From: Burkholderiaceae bacterium
GTDB taxonomy: Bacteria > Pseudomonadota > Gammaproteobacteria > Burkholderiales > Burkholderiaceae_F
Direction: 5' to 3'
Assembly: GCA_022843955.1 (NCBI GenBank)
Contig: JALHMQ010000005.1
Coordinates: 124,001 to 188,000, forward strand
DNA length: 64,000 nt
Translations under genes and position numbers: made by a program
Shown: positions 33,571 to 41,298 of the stretch, piece by piece
Layout of the letters: the number at the start of each line of letters is the position of its first letter
Position numbering within the stretch: the stretch's first letter is position 1
The notes under the pieces: model-generated
Told to the model about the DNA's origin: nothing
Databases searched by the model: none
The model's input: only the letters and a program-made list of their open reading frames with translations

Positions 33571-34614
33571 TCAATCTGCAGCGGAGCTACGATCACGCAA
33601 GCTAGGGCGCGGTGCCAGCGCCCGGTCCAAGAATGCGCGATTTGACCGGTAAGCGGCCGTTGCGGCGTTCAGTGCCGCACCCAGGAGCTGAGTTCGCGCC
33701 TCGTCTGTGGCCAGATCCAGTTCTTCAAAAGCCTGCAAGCCCTTTGTCGGCGCGTGATTGATGCGCAGGTACCGTGTTGCGCCAAGCAGGCGCTGCGCTT
33801 GCGCTGCTGCGGTTCGTTCCTGCACGCCTATCATGTATATCGCCAGCTCGGCCGCCCAAGCAAGGCCCGTCTTGTCAGCCTGCGTCACTGCCCGCTCGGA
33901 GTCGCCGCCGGCCGTACCAATGCTCAGCATCTGCGTGCGAGCGAAGCGCTCGGGCCACCGCTTGGCCAGTTCCAGGAGGATCAGCGTGTCGGGGTTATTG
34001 GCGGCCAGGCCGCCGTCGAGCATGGCTGCCCCATCGATTATGTGGGGCTTGAAGTAAGTCGGCGCCGCAGCGGTGGCTAGGCACACGTCTCTCAGAGTCA
34101 CCTCGGACGCATGGGCCTTCCCGAACGCGCCGCTCAGAAACAGCTGGACCGTGCCCTTGGCCCAATCCACCGCGGGGATCACTATGCCCGTTTCGATGTT
34201 CTTCAGCTTGGTGCGACCCGCGCGTCCAAGACAGTCATCGACTGCCTTGGCCAGGTTGTCTGCGTCGTAGAGCGTGCCGAAGAAGATCCGCCGCAATGTT
34301 CGCTGCCGCTTCCTGACGAAGACCAGCGGACCGTTGGCGTCGATGGCGTCTAACACTCGCCAAGGCGGTACGCCCACAGCCAGCGCGCAGGCCATCACGC
34401 CGCCGATGGAGGTACCGCCGAAGACGTCGAAGGTGTCATCCAGGCGCCCTGGACGCCGGGCGCGGTTACACAGCTCCACCAGGACCTTGGCCGTGAACAG
34501 CCCGCGGTAGCCTCCGCCCGTCAGCGAGAGGGCCTTGAGTGGACGGTGGACGCTGGCGACGTCGAACGACGGGGCAGGAATTCGCAGTCGCCGGACCTGG
34601 TTCTCGCTGCCCAT
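33571..34614 (-). CDS. Patatin-like phospholipase
   Basis: A 347-residue patatin-family lipid hydrolase. The oxyanion-hole motif SLTGGGYRGLFTAKVL (around residue 35), nucleophile elbow FGGTSIGGVMA (Ser near 69) and catalytic Asp in MLDGGLAANNP (near 200) are all present, so it should be active on membrane phospholipids. No signal peptide is visible, so it acts from the cytoplasm. The fold is the one used by phospholipase effectors of anti-phage systems (CapV-type), but no nucleotide cyclase is nearby. It is last in a minus-strand cassette after a PIN-like gene and a possible antitoxin (10 bp from the former). Confidence 0.85.
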   Translation of the reverse strand: MGSENQVRRLRIPAPSFDVASVHRPLKALSLTGGGYRGLFTAKVLVELCNRARRPGRLDDTFDVFGGTSIGGVMACALAVGVPPWRVLDAIDANGPLVFVRKRQRTLRRIFFGTLYDADNLAKAVDDCLGRAGRTKLKNIETGIVIPAVDWAKGTVQLFLSGAFGKAHASEVTLRDVCLATAAAPTYFKPHIIDGAAMLDGGLAANNPDTLILLELAKRWPERFARTQMLSIGTAGGDSERAVTQADKTGLAWAAELAIYMIGVQERTAAAQAQRLLGATRYLRINHAPTKGLQAFEELDLATDEARTQLLGAALNAATAAYRSNRAFLDRALAPRPSLRDRSSAAD

Positions 34615-34624
34615 AGATGTCGCG

Positions 34625-35044
34625 CTAGAGCACGTGGATGCTCACGCCCAGGCCCTGCAGGGCGGCCGTGTGGGCGTTGGCTTCCTCGACGACGGTGAGG
34701 CCCTCGTGCATCGCGGTAGCGTAGACCTGCCGGTCGTTGGCTCCTAACCCCTGCAAGGTCTGGTCATTGAGTAGGGCTCGCCAGACCGTGGCGTGTTGAT
34801 CGTCGAACACCAGCCGCTCTTCCGAGTCCGCCTCGATCTGCGACAGTAGAGCGGAGAGGTTTGCATCGAGGCGGGCACGTACTTGGCCAGATGTCACGCC
34901 ATCGATGGCCGAACGCGCCTCGGCAATCGATATGACGCTAACTCGCAATTCGGCAGTGTCGACACCGCCGGCCCAGGCGCGCGCCGCGTTGAGCTGCTGG
35001 TCGCACAGATCCAGCAAGGTCTGCGCTGGAAGCAGGTAGTTCAC
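34625..35044 (-). CDS. PIN-like domain protein (VapC-like, degenerate)
   Basis: A 139-residue protein with the shape of a PIN-domain RNase toxin. The N-terminal strand (MNYLLPAQTLLDL) lacks the first conserved Asp of the usual LLDTN motif. A second acidic residue is kept (SVISIAEARS), as is the third (ANDRQVYATAMHEG, matching the D-x-x-IAATA region). The fourth site is altered (VVEEANAHTA). The missing Asp suggests weak or no nuclease activity, or a changed mechanism. It lies 15 bp after the possible antitoxin gene. Confidence 0.65.
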   Translation of the reverse strand: MNYLLPAQTLLDLCDQQLNAARAWAGGVDTAELRVSVISIAEARSAIDGVTSGQVRARLDANLSALLSQIEADSEERLVFDDQHATVWRALLNDQTLQGLGANDRQVYATAMHEGLTVVEEANAHTAALQGLGVSIHVL

Positions 35045-35059
35045 GGCCGTCGTGGTCCG

Positions 35060-35467
35060 TCAGCCTTCGACATCGCTCAATGGCACGCGAAGCGTCCGCG
35101 CCTGATTGTCGGCAATGCCGGCGCGCAATCGTTCTGCGCCAGTGTGCTTGAACGGCAGTAAGTCCAGGACCTCGGACAGCTTGCGTCGACGCACCGGGGC
35201 GAAGACAAGCTGCTCCAACGCCCCTGGGCTAACCAGCAGTGCGGACGCAGCCTCAGGGTTCTTGGCGTTGCGGATGTGGAAAGCGCGGCCAGTCCGGGCA
35301 GAAGCACGAATGAGGCTCGGAATCTCGGTTCGCGCGTAGCCGACGCCGATCTCGTCGACCTCGACGGTCATGCCACCCAGCCGGATCGTGGTCTGGACGA
35401 CGTCGGGCGAGCGACCCTCGGCGGTAACAAATCTGACAGCCATTGCGTGCTGCTTCAGCTTGGCCAT
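35060..35467 (-). CDS. Possible antitoxin or autoregulator of the PIN-patatin cassette
   Basis: A 135-residue protein (starts MAKLKQHAMAVRFVTAEG) with a basic C-terminal half (FAPVRRRKLSEVLDLLPFK). No known DNA-binding fold is certain. ATG at 35467 is used because the perfect palindrome TTATGTACATAA lies 26 bp upstream. An earlier in-frame start at 35830 would read through that site and has poor codon structure. Position (first gene, short gap to a PIN-like gene) suggests an antitoxin that represses its own promoter. This is inference from layout. Confidence 0.5.
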   Translation of the reverse strand: MAKLKQHAMAVRFVTAEGRSPDVVQTTIRLGGMTVEVDEIGVGYARTEIPSLIRASARTGRAFHIRNAKNPEAASALLVSPGALEQLVFAPVRRRKLSEVLDLLPFKHTGAERLRAGIADNQARTLRVPLSDVEG

Positions 35468-35492
35468 GATGTGCGCGTCCGGGTGATGTACG

Positions 35493-35504
35493 TTATGTAC
35501 ATAA
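35493..35504. promoter_or_regulatory. Palindromic operator TTATGTACATAA
   Basis: A perfect 12-bp palindrome just upstream of the first gene of the minus-strand cassette (start 35467), in an AT-richer stretch. It is a likely operator of the cassette's regulator. Confidence 0.6.
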
Positions 35505-35743
35505 TAGACCGACCGAAAGCCCGATGCAAGCCGCTGCCAAAATGCGCCGCTTTCATTCGGCCGACACTCCCGCACACAGACATTCCTTGTCGCGCCAGCG
35601 TGAGCCAAGACAATCGCCCCTTCCATCGTGGCCGCAATTGCGCCATGGTAGGCGCTGCTGCTATGGATTCTCCAACTGCTCGTCGCTAAAGTGCTACTCA
35701 GTGTGATGCCGCAGTCGCTTGTTTCTCTCGGCTGTGCCATCAG

Positions 35744-35798
35744 CATCCTGCTTTCAAACTGGTAGCTGACGTACCAGGCTCTCACGAGCAAGTCAGCC
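35744..35798 (+). ncRNA. Pseudoknot leader element, copy 4
   Basis: Stem CTGGT (35759-35763) pairs with ACCAG (35773-35777). The loop is GCTGAC (35765-35770) and its downstream partner GTCAGC (35792-35797). The upstream hairpin B is weaker than in the other copies (GCTG/CAGC near 35731-35744 with GTTT/AAAC outside). A following hairpin has arms GCAGCC and GGCTGC at about 35808-35823. It lies 98 bp before the MoxR ATPase gene. The interval 35505-35743 has no supported gene. Confidence 0.62.
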
Positions 35799-35895
35799 TC
35801 AATCCCTGCAGCCGTCTGGCTGCTTCCCAACCCACGCGGGGGCTCTCCAGTCCCCTCGGGGTCTGGCTGCCTCCGCGTTCTCCTCTGGAGGCTCC

Positions 35896-36885
35896 ATGTC
35901 CATCTATAGCGCCAAGATCCCGAACGCGGCGTTCGGCATCAACAGCACCAAGACCACGCCCGGCTTCGCCGAAAAGCACTTTGGCGACACGGCGTCGGCC
36001 TACATCCCGAAGGTCGATCCGCACCACGTCTTTCCCATGAAGAGCTTCATCCAGTTCCGCGCCTGGTGGTTGCTTGGCGAGAACGAACCGATGACGCTCG
36101 TCGGCCCGCAAGGCAGCGGAAAGACGTCCTTCGTCAGGCAGTGGTCGGCCCGCGTCAACTGTCCCGTCTACACCTACAACGGCCAGCGCTACTCCGAGAA
36201 GTCCGAGCTCATCGGGTCGATGCTTCCAGCTCCTGGCGGTGCCATCTGGTGCGACGGACCGGCTACCAAGGCGTGGCGCAGTGGCGGCATCGTGTTGATC
36301 AACGAGCCCAGCCTTGCGACCGACCTCGGTCCTGCCATCAACGACCTCACCGAGGGCGCCCCCATCGAAATCCCCCAGACCGGCGAGATCATTCTCCGTC
36401 ACCCTCTGGCGCGGATCATCTTCACCGACAACATCCGCGGACTGGTAGGCGACGAAAGCGGCATGCTGCAGGGACGCAACCTGCAGGACGCCAGCGCCAA
36501 GGATCGCGATCACCAGATCGAGATCGACTACATGGGCGAGAAGGACGAAGTTCGGCTCTTCATGTCGCACATGCCGGACTTCGGTACCGATCCGGTCGAG
36601 TCCGAGAACGCCAAGCGCGCTCTCGCCACGACGCTTCGCAACTTCTGCGCCGACGTCCGTGCCGCGTATATCGGAGCCAACGCCACCTCCGATGCCCAGC
36701 TCGAATGCACCATGAGCACCCGCACCGCTCTGCGCTTCCTCAAGCTCATGCTGGCCTACAAGGATCTCGCACCGGCCGGCATCCACTCGATCCATGACGC
36801 GCTCGATCAGGCCTTGACGTCGAAGGTCTCGGAAACGTCACGAATGGCGGTCAGGAACCTCGCGATCGCCCGATTCGGTGGCTGA
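35896..36885 (+). CDS. MoxR/CobS-like AAA+ ATPase
   Basis: A 329-residue AAA+ protein. Walker A is LVGPQGSGKTSFVRQW (around residue 70), Walker B GGIVLINEPSLA (Asn in place of the usual Asp), and an arginine-finger region ends near HPLARIIFTDN. The overall pattern is CobS/MoxR. Such ATPases pair with VWA-domain proteins to remodel or insert metals into targets. A VWA partner lies 3 kb downstream (39081), and a DUF3150-like gene sits between, a trio seen in SXT/IncC-type elements. The start codon has TGGAGG upstream. Pseudoknot leader element 4 precedes it. Confidence 0.83.
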   Translation: MSIYSAKIPNAAFGINSTKTTPGFAEKHFGDTASAYIPKVDPHHVFPMKSFIQFRAWWLLGENEPMTLVGPQGSGKTSFVRQWSARVNCPVYTYNGQRYSEKSELIGSMLPAPGGAIWCDGPATKAWRSGGIVLINEPSLATDLGPAINDLTEGAPIEIPQTGEIILRHPLARIIFTDNIRGLVGDESGMLQGRNLQDASAKDRDHQIEIDYMGEKDEVRLFMSHMPDFGTDPVESENAKRALATTLRNFCADVRAAYIGANATSDAQLECTMSTRTALRFLKLMLAYKDLAPAGIHSIHDALDQALTSKVSETSRMAVRNLAIARFGG

Positions 36886-36889
36886 CATC

Positions 36890-37336
36890 ATGGGCGCTAC
36901 GGCATTCTTCTCGCGCCGTGAGCCCATGCCTCCCGACTGGCACCAGACACTGCCTTCCTCATGGCAGTCTTCTCCGGTTCCATGGGTGTCGCTCACCATA
37001 GACAAGGCTGCGGGCTCGGTGACGCTCGTCGATGACGAAGGCCAGCGCGCTGTCCTGGCGCTCGCAGCCGACCGTCCCGCCGGCATGTTCGATCAGTCGT
37101 CCTTGAAGCTGCTCGTCGGCTTCTTCCGGCTGTGTCAGATCCTCGGGTTCGACGTCGCGTATGACAGCGTCGGTGACCCGTTGACATTCGGCGATCCTGT
37201 TGCTCTCCGCGATGCTGTTTGTCCTGACGTGGCGATCGACCGCGTCGAGGACATGCTCTACGACATCGGCCTGGCTCCACGCGAGTTTCGGCTGCGCCAC
37301 CTCCGAACGGCGCCTGGCGTCGACCTCTCCGTTTGA
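36890..37336 (+). CDS. Hypothetical protein (148 aa)
   Basis: A soluble protein of about 148 residues of unknown family. Visible segments are WVSLTIDKAAGSVTLVDDEG, then LKLLVGFFRLCQILGFDV and AIDRVEDMLYDIGLAPREF. It starts at ATG 36890, or GTG 36878 overlapping the ATPase stop, so it is translationally linked to the MoxR gene. It lies between that gene and a KTSC protein. Confidence 0.55.
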   Translation: MGATAFFSRREPMPPDWHQTLPSSWQSSPVPWVSLTIDKAAGSVTLVDDEGQRAVLALAADRPAGMFDQSSLKLLVGFFRLCQILGFDVAYDSVGDPLTFGDPVALRDAVCPDVAIDRVEDMLYDIGLAPREFRLRHLRTAPGVDLSV

Positions 37337-37339
37337 ATC

Positions 37340-37657
37340 ATGAACGTCGTCGACGTTGCTTCATCAAATCTCGCGCGCCTCGCGTACGACCCGTCGTCAC
37401 AGGTTCTGTACGTGCAGTTCAAGAGTCTCACCGCGTACGCGTATTCGGGCGTGCCGCAGGCGGTATTCACGTCCTGCCTTGCGGCCACTTCCAAGGGCTC
37501 GTACTTCACCACCAGCATTCGTAACGTCTTCGCTTTCGAGAAGCTCGACGTTTCGAGGACGCAGTCGATCTTTGGCGAGACCTCGTCGCCGCCGCCGGGC
37601 TGGATCTTCGCAATCCTCCAGTCCGCCGTCGGCGAGTCGATCGACGTGTCTGTCTAG
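37340..37657 (+). CDS. KTSC-domain protein
   Basis: A 105-residue protein. The N-terminal 70 residues match the KTSC domain pattern (ASSNLARLAYDPSSQVLYVQF, YAYSGVPQAVF, SKGSYFTTSIRNVFAF), a small nucleic-acid-linked domain of uncertain role. The tail (SPPPGWIFAILQSAVG) is extra. It starts three bases after the previous gene and ends before leader element 5. Confidence 0.68.
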   Translation: MNVVDVASSNLARLAYDPSSQVLYVQFKSLTAYAYSGVPQAVFTSCLAATSKGSYFTTSIRNVFAFEKLDVSRTQSIFGETSSPPPGWIFAILQSAVGESIDVSV

Positions 37658-37663
37658 CAGTTC

Positions 37664-37767
37664 GAGGGGTGCCACTGGCATCCCTCGCTTTCCAAGGCGC
37701 GCTCCCTGAGCGCCCCGTGGAAAGCCTTCAGTCGGTAGCTGACACACCGAGCTTCACCAAGTCAGCC
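37664..37767 (+). ncRNA. Pseudoknot leader element, copy 5
   Basis: Hairpin A (37664-37686) has arms GAGGGGTGCC and GGCATCCCTC and probably ends the upstream transcript. Hairpin B pairs GCTTTCC (37687-37693) with GGAAAGC (37719-37725), with inner GGCGC/GCGCC pairing. The pseudoknot stem is TCGGT (37732-37736) with ACCGA (37746-37750). The loop is GCTGAC (37738-37743) and the partner GTCAGC (37761-37766). It precedes the DUF3150-like gene by 108 bp. Confidence 0.68.
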
Positions 37768-37874
37768 ATTCATCCGCAGCGCGTGATCGCTTGCTGCGCT
37801 TACTCCACCACCCCACGGGTGCAACGTCGCCCCGTCGGGGCGCATTGCGCCCGGCTTCCTTCGAGGAATCCGCA

Positions 37875-38897
37875 ATGCACATTCATCACAATGACATCCT
37901 CAACAACGTCATCGTCGTCAGCATCGATGCGAAGACGTGGGGAGGACGCAAGAAGCTGCGCGCCAAGGACATCACGAGCAAGGCTTCCGATCTCCCGCCC
38001 ACCGACCTCGTGTCCTTGGGCAGTCGCAAGGTCTTCGACCCGGAAGCGCTGAAGCCATTCTTGAGTTTCAAGCGCGAGATGGAGGAGGCCTTGGCCGCTT
38101 TCGGCATCAAGTTTGCCAAGAACTTCGTCGTGCCGCGCGAGGAGTTCGCCTCCGCTCGTCAGACCCTTGACGACATCGCCGCGCGCCACAAGAAGCACGT
38201 GGCCGACTTCGTTGCGTCCTACCCCGCCCGCCTGCAGAGCTGGCGTGACAAGCATCCCGATCACACCAGCCTGCTGGATGACGCTCCCAGCGTCGACCAG
38301 ATTGAGTCGAAGTTCTATCTCGGCTACACGCCTTTCTCGATCGGCCCCGCCGCAGTCGACGGCTCCGAGGACGATTCCTCTCAAGCCCAGCAGCTCGTCA
38401 GCGGTCTCGCCGGTCGTCTGTACGTCGATGTCGCGAAGACGGCGCGCGCTCTCGTCAAGCGAATGACGGGCCGCTCCGACATCACGGCGCGCTTCCTCAA
38501 TCCTCTGCGCGCCATCGAGTCGAAGCTCGCCTCGTTGTCTTTCATCGATCCTGGCGTCACACCCATGGTCGAAGAGATCCGGCGCGTCATGTCCTCTCTG
38601 CCCAACGAGAAGAAGCTCGGCGGCAACGACGTTCTCGCTGTTCGCGGCTTGCTGTCTCTGCTGTCTGAACCATCCGGCCTTCGCACGCATGCCGCCGCTC
38701 TCGGCAGCCAGGCTTGTTTGCTGCTCGAGTCCGATGAGGACGAAGACGACGCTTTGCTGTCGGCCATCCTCCCTCAAGGCCAGCAACCCAGCTCTGCGGC
38801 TCCTGCGTCCAGCGCTCAGCCCGTCTCGGCTCCCGTTCCCGCCGCTCCCGTTGCGGTCCCGATCGAGGCCGACGACGTGTTCTCGGTCGCGATCTAG
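37875..38897 (+). CDS. DUF3150-like protein
   Basis: A 340-residue, mainly helical protein. The N-terminus (NNVIVVSIDAKTWGGRKKL) and KTARALVKRMTGRSDITARF resemble DUF3150 proteins that accompany CobS/CobT-like genes in conjugative elements. The C-terminal 50 residues are Ala/Pro/Ser rich. ATG at 37875 is preceded by GAGGAA. Its neighbours, MoxR upstream and VWA downstream, each with their own leader element, suggest one functional module in three transcription units. Confidence 0.7.
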   Translation: MHIHHNDILNNVIVVSIDAKTWGGRKKLRAKDITSKASDLPPTDLVSLGSRKVFDPEALKPFLSFKREMEEALAAFGIKFAKNFVVPREEFASARQTLDDIAARHKKHVADFVASYPARLQSWRDKHPDHTSLLDDAPSVDQIESKFYLGYTPFSIGPAAVDGSEDDSSQAQQLVSGLAGRLYVDVAKTARALVKRMTGRSDITARFLNPLRAIESKLASLSFIDPGVTPMVEEIRRVMSSLPNEKKLGGNDVLAVRGLLSLLSEPSGLRTHAAALGSQACLLLESDEDEDDALLSAILPQGQQPSSAAPASSAQPVSAPVPAAPVAVPIEADDVFSVAI

Positions 38898-38910
38898 GAC
38901 GCTTTCCTGC

Positions 38911-39012
38911 GCGGGTGGCTTCGGCCACCCCGCTTTTCAGTGCGCCCTCCAGCGCGCAGCGAAAAGCGGATTTCCATCGGTAGCTGACGCACCGAGCTTC
39001 ATCAAGTCAGCC
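38911..39012 (+). ncRNA. Pseudoknot leader element, copy 6
   Basis: Hairpin A has arms GGGTGGC and GCCACCC around a TTCG loop (38913-38930). Hairpin B pairs CCGCTTTTC (38930-38938) with GAAAAGCGG (38961-38969), with inner TGCGC/GCGCA pairing. The pseudoknot stem is TCGGT (38977-38981) with ACCGA (38991-38995). The loop is GCTGAC (38983-38988) and the partner GTCAGC (39006-39011). It lies 69 bp before the VWA gene. Confidence 0.68.
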
Positions 39013-39080
39013 CTTTCCCCGCGCCCTCGGCGCTCATCTTTCTCGCGATCGCCCATGCGCTCGCTTTCCCAGGAGGTCTC

Positions 39081-40865
39081 ATGCTCACGAGCCCTACCGT
39101 CGACGCCTCACGCGCGCCGACGTCCATCTTCGATGCAGTCGCCAGTACGGCGCCACATCGGTCTTCATCGCCAAGACGCGCCGTCGCCGGCGCGCTTCAC
39201 ATCGTCGGCCCCGCCTTAGCCCGCAAGGCAGGCCTGAAACTCACCATCGGCGGCAGGAGTGCTTGCGCGACCAAGAACTCGATCACGCTCCCAGCTTTGC
39301 CGGTCGATGACCAGCAAGCCAACACGATCGGTTTCGGCCATCTCTGGCACGAGTGCAATCATCACAAGTACTCGGACTTCGACGCCCTCGCCGCGTCCGG
39401 GCTCACCGGATTCGCCAAGTCGGTGTTCGGATCGCTGGAGGACATCTATTCCGACGCGCGTGGCTACATCGAGTACCCGGGCGCACGCGGCTTCCGCAAC
39501 GATCTGATCGAGATCCTGCGGGCGGAAGGCCGTCTCAAGGAGCCCAGCGAATCGTCATCGCCGGCCGCCAAGATGGAGAACTACATCTACTGGCGACTCG
39601 CCAGTGAGATCTGGCGCCTCCCTGCCACTGTCGAGCTCGCTCAGAAGTCCGAGGAGCTGGCGCTGGAAGCTTTCTCTCGTGCGGTGATGATCAAGGTGGA
39701 CGCCCTGTCCGCCAGCGTACGAAGCTGCAGCTCGACGTCCGACTGCATCAACCTGTCTCGCAGGATCGCCAAGCTCATCGAAGATGAGGCGAACCCGCCA
39801 GAGTCACCCCCGCCTCCACAGCCTTCATCTGACGCTGACGATAACGAGGCCGACCAACTCCCGCAACAAGAAGAGTCTGTCGAAGGCGATTCTCAAGCGG
39901 ACCCTCAAGCGTCGCCGACGTCGGATCCAGGCCAGCAAGACGCACAGCCCGATGCCGACGCTCCAACGCCCGAGCAGCGCGCTGCGCTCTCTCAGGTCCT
40001 CCACCCCGACGCCGAACACATGGACGACGTCGGTGATCTGACCAAGCAGGCGCTCGAGGAACTCTCGGCGTCTGCCGGCTATGCCGCTCCCGATGTTCCG
40101 TCTGATCCTGGCGGCTTCTCTCCCACCGGTGGCGCGCCTCTCGGTGATGAACGCTTCGATCTGGATGTCAGGGACACGAGCAACGCACTTCGTCAACGCA
40201 TCTCCCGCTTGCTCGTCGCCGATACACAGTCGTCGGTTCACTTCCGGACCGCCGGCAGCAAGGTGTCGTCGCGGCGTCTGTGCAACATCGCCGTCAACGA
40301 CTTCCGCGTCTTTCCTCGGCGGCTCGATCCGAACATCCAGACCGACACCGCGTTCATGCTTCTAGCCGATCGGTCGTACTCGACGCGTCCGGTGATCCAC
40401 GTGATCCGCGAGTCGCTGTACGCGGCCTGCGTGGCACTCGAGCGCATCGACAGGGTCTCGGTCGCTGCAGCAGCCTTCCCTGCGGCCGACGGCGGAATCA
40501 TCCCGCTAAAGCACTTTGGCCAGCGGGCCGCTGCTCGCTCCGGCTTCTTCTCTCAGCTCAACGCCGACGGCGGTACGCCGCTGGCCGAAGCAATGCTCTG
40601 GGCGGCCCCGCATCTCGCTGCTCAGCCGAAGTCTCGCAAGGTCCTCGTTGTGATCACCGATGGCGAGTACCCGGCTGAACTGGGCACCCCCGTGCTGCGA
40701 GCCATGAAGGCCCAAGGCATCAACGCCTACGCGATCGGCGTCGGCGCCGAAGCCGACGTGCCGTGGTTCGACGTCTACCAGAAGATCCAGTCTGTCGCCG
40801 AGCTCCCGCAGGCCATGTTCGACCTGCTCATGCTCGCTCTCCGGCGCGAAGGCCTCCGGGCCTGA
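39081..40865 (+). CDS. CobT-like VWA protein with HExxH metallopeptidase-like N-terminus
   Basis: A 594-residue protein. A zinc-protease-type HECNH motif (residues 90-94, GFGHLWHECNHH) lies in the N-terminal domain, followed by LEDIYSDARGYIEYPG. An acidic, Gln/Pro-rich linker (residues ~235-300) comes next. The C-terminal VWA domain has a complete MIDAS site: DRSYS near residue 430, GGTPLAEAM and VVITDGEYP. This combination, with the MoxR ATPase at 35896, matches MoxR-VWA chaperone-like pairs. The real substrate is unknown; cobalt chelation is only an analogy. ATG at 39081 has GGAGG upstream. Confidence 0.82.
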   Translation: MLTSPTVDASRAPTSIFDAVASTAPHRSSSPRRAVAGALHIVGPALARKAGLKLTIGGRSACATKNSITLPALPVDDQQANTIGFGHLWHECNHHKYSDFDALAASGLTGFAKSVFGSLEDIYSDARGYIEYPGARGFRNDLIEILRAEGRLKEPSESSSPAAKMENYIYWRLASEIWRLPATVELAQKSEELALEAFSRAVMIKVDALSASVRSCSSTSDCINLSRRIAKLIEDEANPPESPPPPQPSSDADDNEADQLPQQEESVEGDSQADPQASPTSDPGQQDAQPDADAPTPEQRAALSQVLHPDAEHMDDVGDLTKQALEELSASAGYAAPDVPSDPGGFSPTGGAPLGDERFDLDVRDTSNALRQRISRLLVADTQSSVHFRTAGSKVSSRRLCNIAVNDFRVFPRRLDPNIQTDTAFMLLADRSYSTRPVIHVIRESLYAACVALERIDRVSVAAAAFPAADGGIIPLKHFGQRAAARSGFFSQLNADGGTPLAEAMLWAAPHLAAQPKSRKVLVVITDGEYPAELGTPVLRAMKAQGINAYAIGVGAEADVPWFDVYQKIQSVAELPQAMFDLLMLALRREGLRA

Positions 40866-40871
40866 CCCCTT

Positions 40872-40892
40872 CCCCCTTTCGAGGGGGTTTTT
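40872..40892 (+). terminator. Rho-independent terminator after the VWA gene
   Basis: Arms CCCCCT and AGGGGG around a TTCG loop are followed by five T residues, seven bases after the VWA stop codon. Confidence 0.88.
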
Positions 40893-41045
40893 CAGTGCTG
40901 CGTCAACGCTGCACCGACAAGCCTCTTCACTCCTCTTCACCCGCGGCCTGCGCCGCGCGCCACCTGGTGCGTCTACCAGCCACTTCGTTCGCAGACCGTG
41001 GCCATCCCACGTCTGCATTCAAACCCCAAAGCATGAGGAGGCCCC

Positions 41046-41258
41046 ATGCAGATCGCAGATCCTTCGATCTCGTCGCCTGAGCGCGAGTTCGTGATTCGCT
41101 TCGTCAAGTTCGGTGCGTTCGACCGCCCAGCGTCGAACCGCACCGCCACAGTTCTTGCTGCCGACCGCAGATCCGCTTTCCGGATCCTCAAGCGGAAGTA
41201 CCCGCGCAGCGACCGCTATGAAGTGGTCTCCGAAAAGAGATCACTGCTGCCAGCGTAG
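41046..41258 (+). CDS. Small hypothetical protein (70 aa)
   Basis: A basic protein of 70 residues (EREFVIRFVKFGAFDRPAS, RSAFRILKRKYPRSDRYEVV) with no membrane segment. ATG at 41046 is preceded by GAGGAGG. It resembles small plasmid proteins of unknown function. Upstream (40964-40979) a stem CTGGT/ACCAG with a different loop may be a very diverged seventh leader element. A terminator follows. Confidence 0.5.
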   Translation: MQIADPSISSPEREFVIRFVKFGAFDRPASNRTATVLAADRRSAFRILKRKYPRSDRYEVVSEKRSLLPA

Positions 41259-41265
41259 TAAGCGA

Positions 41266-41292
41266 TGAGGAGGCGCCCGTTCGGGCCTCCTT
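41266..41292. terminator. Bidirectional terminator between convergent genes
   Basis: A GC-rich hairpin (AGGAGGC... with ...GCCTCCT around a TTCG-containing loop) lies between the stop of the 70-residue gene (41258) and the stop of the CI-like repressor gene (41299). Short T-rich sequence follows. Confidence 0.6.
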
Positions 41293-41298
41293 GTTGCG

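Noticed and set aside
33571-34614. A CBASS system around the patatin phospholipase
   Set aside because: No CD-NTase or Cap2/Cap3 homologue is visible nearby; the GGDEF protein at 28.9 kb is a diguanylate cyclase and not a CD-NTase.
35468-35830. A longer start for the possible antitoxin, beginning at 35830
   Set aside because: The extension crosses the palindromic operator and the leader element region and lacks protein-like composition.
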